From Tolypeutes matacus (lineage: Eukaryota; Chordata; Mammalia; Cingulata; Chlamyphoridae): a DNA stretch of 64,000 nucleotides. The position numbers and the translations under genes were made by a program. The notes beneath the pieces are model-generated. The model saw only the letters and a program-made list of their open reading frames with translations, had not been told where the DNA came from and did not search any database. Each line of letters begins with the position of its first letter. Position 1 is the first letter of the stretch. Of the stretch, positions 56,251 through 64,000 are shown one piece after another. The stretch is taken from positions 4,750,323 to 4,814,322 of the forward strand of contig JAKSZT010054335.1 in the NCBI GenBank assembly GCA_026826555.1, written 5' to 3'.

Positions 56251-56720
56251 GGAAAGGGAGTGCAAGGAAGTGGGGGAAAGTGCCCAGGAGAGGTGAAGGG
56301 AGGAGGAGGACGTGGAAGTAAGTCTACTACAGGGAGGGAGGGAGGGAGGCAGTTCTGCAGCACAAACGGGGCAGCAAAGCCAAGGGCACAGGCCCCTGGG
56401 TGGTGGAGACGGATCCTGGGTGCCCGCCTGCTCCTCCGGCTCCTCCCTCCACCCCGGCCCGCCAGCCTGAGCAAGGCCAGGGGTGAAGCACCGGGCTCTG
56501 CAGGCCGGCAGCCCCAGCCCACCCCTGGCCACTGCTCGGCGGCTCTGCGCGCTCAGGGAGCGAGGCAGGGGGCACCAGCCACCGCCACCAGCCACCGCCA
56601 CGCGCCCTTCTTCGGAGGCCGGCCGCCCTCCCCCGGCGGCAGAAGGAACGTACCGGCTGCTGCCGCGCTGGCTTTCATGAAAACGCTGGCGTTCGGCTTC
56701 CTAAAATGCACCAATGGAAA
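56250..56720 (-). promoter_or_regulatory. GC-rich patch, candidate alternative promoter/5' exon region
   Basis: About 470 bp of GC-rich sequence with CpG clusters (CCGCCACGCGCCC, GGAGGCCGGCCGCCC, CCCCGGCGGCAGAAGG). On the SNRK strand an AGCAGCCG|GTACGT sequence near 56655 could be a splice donor of a 5' non-coding exon. It uses the same GTACGT as coding exon 3. A GGGA repeat lies near 56330-56348. This is inference: no transcript or initiator motif supports it. Confidence 0.3.
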
Positions 56721-56934
56721 AATGAGTGCTGCAAGAGCGTAGGCCAAAGGAATTAAGGTCTCCAAGCTGGGCGTCAAACGACATGATTCTTCAATAAACC
56801 ACTCCACGAAGTCTAAGCATTTGCTTTTAAAATGATAGGAAGATGACCTCCTATCAAATTTACCCTTTCATAAAGGACTTAATGTTCCTTTACCATTTTT
56901 TCCCAAAATAAAAGACTTACAGAAAACTCAAAAA

Positions 56935-57420
56935 TCACAGACTAGAAAGCAGAAAGAATAAAAGGCATCCACAGTCCTACCACCAAAGAGCAGCCCTGAT
57001 AACATTTTGGAGGCTTTTCTGCAAATACTTATGTAGAGCTTCTGGTATTTTATTTTACAAAGGTAGGACCATTCTATACATAACTTTATATCCTGCATCC
57101 TGCTTTTCTCACTTAACACTTGCCCTTGTTTTAGTATTTTTGTTTTTTTTTTTTTTTAGTATTTATGAAGAAGATATCTGTTTAGCGTAGGAAAAATACA
57201 ATTAGAATATACACATACAGGATATACAGAATATATAGATGAGATGGGAATTTTTTTTTAAAAATCATCCATTATCCTGCCCTCTATAACTCATTATCAT
57301 TTTGGTGCACAGCTTTCTAAAATTATTTTTTATGTATAATATATACTGAGACATATGTTTTTTACAAAATGGGATAAAACATGCACACACACACACACAC
57401 GGCTTTGTAACCGTTTTAAA
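56935..57420 (-). mobile_element. old LINE fragment, tentative
   Basis: GATAACATTTTGGAGGCTTTTCTGC, CATTCTATACATAACTTTATATCCTGC and ATCCTGCTTTTCTCACTTAACACTTG resemble inverted L1 3' UTR text. Part of the segment, TTACAAAATGGGATAAAAC, repeats the theme. Contains a (CA)8 microsatellite at 57384-57400. Confidence 0.4.
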
Positions 57421-59385
57421 AATATTTCTCTCCAAATGTTAGTACACCACTAAAACAGGCCATTCTACAGCAAACTTCTTTTTTGGCCTATGCTCCCACA
57501 TGCCCACGCCTAGGCTGGACCTCACAGTGCCGGTGCGTGTTAGGAGAACACACTGACCTCTCAGAGGGGGCGGGTGTGGCTGCAGAGGAGGAAGGAAGTG
57601 GGGGTGGCAGCACACACATCTCGCAAGCTGGAATTCACCCTGTTACTCTCGTCAGAACTCACTTTTAGCTCCTCGCTGACATCGCCACCACTGCAGCCTG
57701 GTCTGTATGTAAACAGAAGTCTCCTACTCACGCATGTCCCCAAGAGAAGGCGGACAAAACAGCACACTGACGACAGGTGGCTCAGCCCGCGGCGGCTGGA
57801 CCACTCCCTGGCCTAAGAGAGGGAGACTGTTCTAACCCCCCCCCCAGCATCAGACCACCAAGTCAACTACAGCAAAACTTCACACTTCCCAAACAGACAA
57901 AACAGGTTTTCAAAAATCTGTGTGCACGCCTTCCCTTAATAAAACTAAAAGTTGAGTTTTTTGGGAAGCCATGCTAAAACTGTATTTAAGCATCTTATAC
58001 ATGGAAATTATCTTTTAGCTTTTACAAATATACCGAAAAATGGACACTGTGGCCCTTAACCATGGGAAATATCAGGCTGAACTACATGCCGAGAGAAAGG
58101 CCGACCTAAGTGGAAAAACGGATGCTGCCTCCGAGTAGTGCCAGTCTGACCTTACTGATAAAACTGCAGGGGTTCAGGGTGAAGGAAGGCAGGTGACTAA
58201 ATCCCTCCAGGAATATCCACAACCTCCAGGCCGAGGAAGACCGACACAACTGACATGCAGTCACCGCTGCGGCTCTTTTTCTCCAGAGTAAACAACAGTC
58301 CACATTTCCAGGATGGCAGTCCTCCTCTGAGGGCTTGTCAGAATCAGCTACAAATCAAAGGTGAAAAAACCACCAACAGGTCGACAGGTCCAAGGTTACA
58401 GGAGAAGCCAGAGCTGGTCACTGGATGGACGGAATATTACCATGTGGCTATCGTGTAGGATCATTCTGCAGTGACTATCATCTATTAGTGGAAATGTACA
58501 AACAGGCAAAGCTGTACCTCGGAATCTCTAAGAAACATTTTCCAAGGACGCAGCTGCTTATTACTAGGGCTGATCTTCAGTGACTGTGGGTGCCTTTTTA
58601 TTGTTCTAGAAGCTTTCTTCCAAGTAGTCGATTTCAGTGGCCTCGGGGCCATCGAGGGGACTAGGAAGAGCAGGGTGAGAGGCCTGCTCCAGACTCTCGA
58701 GGTGGCACTTCGGTTGCCAAAGCAAAGCAATCCCTCGAAGTACTAGTCTGAGTAATCTTTATTTCCTCTAAGTAAAACAAGGTATAGCCCTGGATATACC
58801 AAGGAATCAATGTATTTGGGAGCCAGGCCAATCATTAATCATCATCAAATGAAGGAGAGTAGTACACAGTATTTGTAAAGAGAGGTTAGACATCCAAGCC
58901 ACAAAACTTGGGCCAGCAATGCGGCCGACAAGCTCGAATTCCTAAACATTAAGGTGATGGAAATCGCTCAGCGTGGCACCATGTCCACCGAAGAATGAAA
59001 GAGACTTAAAAATTAGTATGGTGGCAGCCTTGGCATGAAGTGCTCACACGATAAATAATGACTTATAGAGCTGATGCGTAGAAATTATTCCACAATAAAT
59101 AAAGCCATCCCACAATTACTTACTGTTGCCAGGAAAACAGGGTGTAAGTTGGAAGTTAAAGAGAATTTGAAAACTTCATCTAAATCTCCTCCCTTCCAAG
59201 CTTTTATTAGCACTGTCAAACTCATTTTAACTATCATCTATTTCCCTGCTGATACTGTGATGAAGACAGTCATTAAAAACTGGTCAAAAAGAATGCTGGA
59301 TCAGGAAAAAAAAAGAGACATCTAACCCATAAACAAAAATATTGGCATCTAACATATAATTAACTTCAAGTTAAAAGACAAGATC
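57420..59385. other. flank, nothing identified
   Basis: No exon or named repeat recognised in either strand. Confidence 0.45.
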
Positions 59386-59850
59386 ATTTGGGGATTCTCT
59401 TACACTGGTGAGACTGCAAATTACCTTTCTGAAATGCAATTTGGCAATACATATATTGAGAGCCTTTTAAAAATAACATCCTTGGTTTACTACTCTTACG
59501 ACTTGATATATGCCTTAAAGAAATAAAGACGTGGATATTTATATTCAACAGTTCTCAGTGACATTAACATGTACAAAAGAGTCAGAAAAAAACTAAAGAT
59601 CTACAATAAGGAACTGGTTGAATGTATCACATTATAGCCACATTCACACTGTGCCACTGTATTTTGAGGCTATTCATAATCTCAAGAACATTCTCACAGT
59701 ATAATGTTAAGTAAAAAAATTCATATACCAAAGTCATAGTATATGATTGCAAATTTTAAAAAAGCATGTAATTTGTGTATTACACACACACATAAAGAAC
59801 TACCAAAATGTTAAATTCAGTAAGGTTACAGAATATCATTTTCTTTTTTT
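59385..59850 (+). mobile_element. LINE-1 3' UTR fragment
   Basis: GGTGAGACTGCAAATTACC, GCAATTTGGCAATACATATATTGAGAGCC, GACTTGATATATGCCTTAAAGAAATAAAG and GGAACTGGTTGAATG follow the order of an old L1 late ORF2/3' UTR on the plus strand. Confidence 0.7.
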
Positions 59851-60279
59851 ATGATTTTTTGTTCTTTTCCATTTTTGACAGTAAGTATGTGCTGCTTTCA
59901 AAACTCAGGAGAGGCAAAGGCTACTAAAATGCTGACCTCCGGCACAGGTATGCATTCAATTTACTTTTCCATTAAGAGGTTTAAGAAGTAAACTAACTTC
60001 CATGAAAATACACGGTTCAAAGACTATTCATGTAATCTTAATAAACAAGACATATCCAATTCCTTCTGGAGGAGGAAGGGACAAGAACATGGAGCCTCTT
60101 TCCACTAACACATATCCGATCCCTCATCGTGCAGGGCACCAAGTCCCTGTCCCTTAGAATCTTGCAGCATCTATGGAAGCGCACTCTACGGTGGCCCGTA
60201 TCCGTGGTCCAGGTGAAACCCAGGACCTCGGTTAACAGCACAGTGACAAGAAGTGCTTTCCGCCGTAACCGACGCGCCA

Positions 60280-60800
60280 CTGCAAGGCCGGTCGGGGCAC
60301 TGCTGCACTCCACGCATGGCTGTTCCCTAAAGCCACAGCTTCTCCAACAAAGGGGAGAGAGAGAACTCTGCACGGCAGCTGAGAGGGGGCCGTCCAAGAA
60401 AGAGTCGGGACCCTACAGGGCAGGGGTCAAGTACAGGGCAGCCACAGCGCAGGCCAGGGCAGCAGCGTTCCCGGAAGCGGGGAAGGCCAAGGGGCCAGGC
60501 AGGGGCCAGCGCTGGCTGGCTGAGGGTGGAGGGCGCCAGGGCTGAAGGGAAGCCTGTGGCCAGAGCGCCGGGGCAAGCCGGGCACACGGAAGGAAGGCTC
60601 AATCCGAAGAATGTCTACCGGCTCCCCTCCCAACAGCGGCGGGGAGCGGGACGCGGGGCGGAGAGAAGCCCCCGCACAGCACAGCCCGCCGGTGGGCTGA
60701 GACGTCAGTCAAGGGCTAGGGGCTAAGGGCGACCAGGGGCAGCCCCTCCCTCTCATCAGAGCGGTCCCGAGGCCCGGAGAGAAGAGAGCAGCCCAGGAAG
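60280..60800. promoter_or_regulatory. GC-rich patch, candidate promoter region
   Basis: CpG-containing GC-rich block. 60640-60670 has GGCGGGGAGCGGGACGCGGGGCGGAG (two Sp1-like GGGCGG/GGCGGG motifs). A GACGTCAG at 60701-60708 reads CTGACGTC on the minus strand (CRE-like core). It lies upstream of SNRK in the direction of transcription. No TATA or initiator; alternative reading: unrelated GC patch. Confidence 0.3.
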
Positions 60801-61539
60801 AAGTTTCACCACTTTAAGGAAAGTCCTGCGAGACACCAACTCTGTTTGCCTTGTTAGGTCTGTGTGATGCATCACCCTAGTGCGTGCTACTTTCCTAAAA
60901 ATCTAGTCCAGCCCAAAGAGGTGTACACAGAAATGAGTAGTGGAGCAAAACCGCAGCTGCAATTCCAGGGTCTCATTTCAAATTCAAAAAACGTCCACTG
61001 CCACACTGCCACACTGCCCCCTGCACAGTATCTGTTTTGTTTTCAGGCAGGTCTCAAAAGTGGAACCAGAATTACTGGGAATCTCTGAATGTGCTGGGCC
61101 CTTGGCACTGGTCACGTGAGTCCTCACAAGCAGCAGTGCAGTGGCGGCTTCATCCCCGCTTCGTGGGTGGGAAAGCAGGGCCAGCGAGACTAGGGACTTC
61201 TCCTGCCCTGGCCCTACAGCCAGGGAAGCGCTGCCTCCCGGGGCTCCAGGATTTTACCTGTAACAACAGAGGCTGCCTTTTACCTTTCCTTTCTAATTCC
61301 CACGGAAACGGCACTGCAGTCCATCTAGCCTGACATTCCCAGCACTCTCATTCTGGCATGCCATGTGGGGTACCTGCCCCAGCAATCAAACAAACAGGGG
61401 GAATGCCCCCAGCGGCCCCCCAGCCCCGCAGACCCACCCAATCAACACAGATAACAAGTAACTGTTAAGAACTTTTGATGGCAACACATCGCAGTGAGTA
61501 GAACTAACCGCAGCTGGTTTATAAAAGGATGTAAATGTC

Positions 61540-62010
61540 AACTGACACAGAGCTAGAGAATAACCTAGGGGCTGAGTAACACAGTGAACCCAGAGGTGGA
61601 TGGGAGTCGTGCTTGATGGTACAGATGCGAGAGTGTCCTGTGAACTGCAACGGACGTACATCACTACTGCAAGGTGGGAAGGACATGGGGAGGCACGGGA
61701 AAAGTGCAGTTAATGTGACCTATGGACTACAGTCTACAGCAATACTGTGATAGCCTTGTGTCACTGCCAAAGAAGTACAGTGTTACAATAGGGGGGATAT
61801 GGAAAAAATATACCAAATGTACGCTAAGGACCATAATTAGTGGTAATAGTCTGATGATGTTATCTCATAATCTGTAACAAATGTCCCACAACAATGGAGC
61901 GTGTTGGTGGAGGGGTGTTGTATGGGAATTCCACACATGTACATGACTGTTTGTTAAGTTCACAACTTCTCTAATAAAAAATGTATTTAAATATATATAT
62001 CAAAAAAAAA
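61540..62010 (+). mobile_element. LINE-1 3' end (lineage-type)
   Basis: The plus strand ends with TTAAGTTCACAACTTCTCTAATAAAAAATG (61958-61985), the same terminal block as the L1s at 12490 and 14000, with AATAAA. Then (AT)n, an A run and an (AAAG)n tract at about 62008-62030. Upstream, GTAACACAGTGAACCCAGAGG and GACCTATGGACTACAGTC support an L1 3' UTR. Confidence 0.8.
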
Positions 62011-62029
62011 AGAAAGAAAGAAAGAAACC

Positions 62030-64000
62030 CACAAGCTTTTGAGATGTTTAGAAAATGCTTTTTAAGCTGAGAAATGAAGTTACAACCAAATATACAACCC
62101 TTCAAAAGATTGCCTGAGGGAATTACTGGTCATCTAAAAGTGGAATGGCATCTTAAAAACAACTTCACCTTAGAGTTTGCACACAATTTTGTGATGGCAA
62201 GGGCCCCCTCTCCAGTGGCACATAATATACAAAACCTAGTAAGTAATTCAGGTAAAATTTAAGCAGGTTCTATTTTCTCCTTAAAATCTTTATCTTTCCC
62301 AAAACTGCTATTCTAATGTATTCTGCAAATTACATTCTCTCCATTTGTTTCTGAAAAAGCATTTTCCTTTACAAGATAATTAGCAAATACTCATAAAAGA
62401 GAAAAGCAAAGGACAAAATCAAACCCCAAAATTGTACACAATATTCTCATTCCAAATTTCTTTAGTACCACTCAAAATACTTTATGCCAAAAAACTTGCA
62501 GAAAATGAGGTAAAACAGAAAGGTAAACTTTACCTTACAAGTCAATTGCTATGCTTTCGTCCACTGCTAAATAAAAAGGCAGGTAAGGTTTTGACTATTT
62601 TTAAAAGCAATCATGAACACCATATACTCTAGGTTTGTAATCTGTCCAGGAATATTTGTTACAGATCCTTTTCCCTAAATCTAAAATGAACTTTATCTAA
62701 GTAAGTCATACTGAGAGAGCAAAACTTACACTACAATATCTAAAATATAATCTAATATAGAAGAACCAACATGAAAGAATATTAAGCCAAGTTTGATATG
62801 TTATTCTCATATTTTCCCCTAGCTTTTACAATACAGAATTTAAAAATATATATATATAACGGCCTAAGAGCCAGCGAAAAGAGGAAGGCGTATCAGAGAA
62901 GGAGCTGGGACGGCGGTCCCAGGAATCAGCATGTCAAAGGCCCGCGGGGTCAACTTTCCTCTTCCCCATGGAGGGGCCCTTTAAGAATGGTCAGAAGTCG
63001 CAGGGCAGTGGCCCTGAAGCCCCAGGGGTTACTCGGCTCCTGAACAGACACATCTCACCTACCAAACAATCACCACCGTCTGCAGCTACTATGAAAGCGA
63101 AGCGGGACAGCGTATTAGCAAGTGAGGAATGGGGCCACACCTAGACACGGTCTGCACCCCACCACTGCCTTCTCCTGCTCCTCAGGGTCCTCAAGACCCT
63201 TAGCATCTCACTTTCATTGTGACAGAGTGAAATGTGGAGAAATGTGAAGCGGCTTGGGACAGCAGAGGTAAATGACATGCCTAATCCCAGAAGATTTAGT
63301 TCTATATTCCATCCAGAGATGAAAAACCAGCAGTTCAAGCCTTCTCTCAGCCCCTCTGCAGACCAGGGGCAGAGGAAGCCCTCCTGGTGACAGATGGAGA
63401 CACTTCTGCGATGGACAAAAGCGAGCTCAAGTGGGAGAAAGCATTTGAGATGCCACAGAGTAGCAAGAGGAAGCTTCTAGCCATTTCTGTTTCCTAGATT
63501 CTTTCTCTCTCATCAGACCCCAGGCCACCACCAGATCGTTTTCCCAGATTCAAACCATTCCCTACGGTTGAACTCTGAAAGAGGCTGGTCCAGATAATTC
63601 TGATGAAGAACCTCTGTTTTGTTAAGATGCACTTGCCTCGAGTACCATATACAGTGTCTGCTGTGCACACGTTCCAGTATTTATCTCACCTCGCTAGGGG
63701 TTCGGGGTGCCTCCCCCTCAGCTGTCCTCCCCGCAAGCTAGCATCCTTATAAACAATTTCCAGGTAGATTCTGTAGCCGTACCAAAGCCAGGATGCTTTC
63801 ATTCATTTGGATACCAGTATTTATGAAGATTAAATACCTAAAACCGTTTTGTCTTTTCAAACCTCTGACTGGGGCCAGGGTAAGGCCCCAGAGGCTGGTG
63901 TGCCAATCAGGCTGCGTGTGTCTGTGGGCAAGACGGCCCGGGACTGGAGGGACACGGGGGGGGGGGTTGGGACTGGAGGGCTTCCTAAGAGAGACACGGG
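62030..64000. other. distal part of window, nothing identified
   Basis: No recognisable exon or SINE. An (AT)n tract is at about 62845-62860. At 63940-63980 the 12-mer GGGACTGGAGGG occurs twice around a G11 run (63956-63966). Confidence 0.5.

Overview
This is a stretch of mammalian nuclear DNA. It holds one protein-coding gene that can be read with confidence: SNRK (SNF-related serine/threonine-protein kinase), on the minus strand. Its five coding exons are at 52377-51789, 24535-24394, 21152-20940, 18827-18693 and 12142-10924. Joined, they give 2,298 nt, that is 765 codons plus a stop, with no internal stop. Every intron is GT-AG and every split codon rejoins in phase. A 5' UTR segment with a good splice acceptor precedes the ATG (52378-52483). 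A long 3' UTR runs from 10923 to a likely poly(A) site near 8470. The gene's distal 5' non-coding exon(s) and main promoter cannot be placed; they may lie beyond 64000 or in one of the GC-rich patches at 56.3-56.7 kb and 60.3-60.8 kb.

The organism is probably a xenarthran, most likely an armadillo (Dasypus). Four copies of a tRNA-derived SINE, with a D-arm/box A, a box B, an AAATAAAT-rich tail and poly(A), resemble what I recall of the armadillo DAS-SINE family. Several LINE-1 3' ends share an unusual terminal sequence (GTGAACCCACAACTTCTCTAA). This identification rests on memory and has not been checked against a database.

Layout: 1-8470 is the 3' flank of SNRK. It starts with a very GC-rich block (1-4.7 kb) containing poly-G runs and a G-rich minisatellite, followed by L1 fragments and an older repeat. 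8470-10923 is the SNRK 3' UTR and 10924-12142 the terminal coding exon. 12.1-24.5 kb holds coding exons 2-5 and three introns with L1, MIR and SINE insertions. 24.5-51.8 kb is the 27-kb first coding intron, densely filled with L1 fragments in both orientations. It includes a 5'-portion L1 that has collected three SINE insertions (42.4-45.7 kb) and two adjacent perfect DNA palindromes (46.86-46.97 kb). 51.8-52.5 kb is the first coding exon with its upstream ORFs. 52.5-64 kb is upstream intron or flank with L2, MIR and L1 fragments and two GC-rich patches.

I found no evidence of an undescribed gene system, CRISPR array, viral provirus or functional tRNA gene. The more interesting observations are small: the palindromes, an MITE- or miRNA-like inverted repeat in intron 4, a triple-register splice donor at coding exon 1, a tandem branch-point repeat before coding exon 5, upstream ORFs overlapping the SNRK start, and a SINE whose anticodon loop looks like tRNA-Gly. 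LINE and MIR family names and boundaries are recognised by eye and are approximate.
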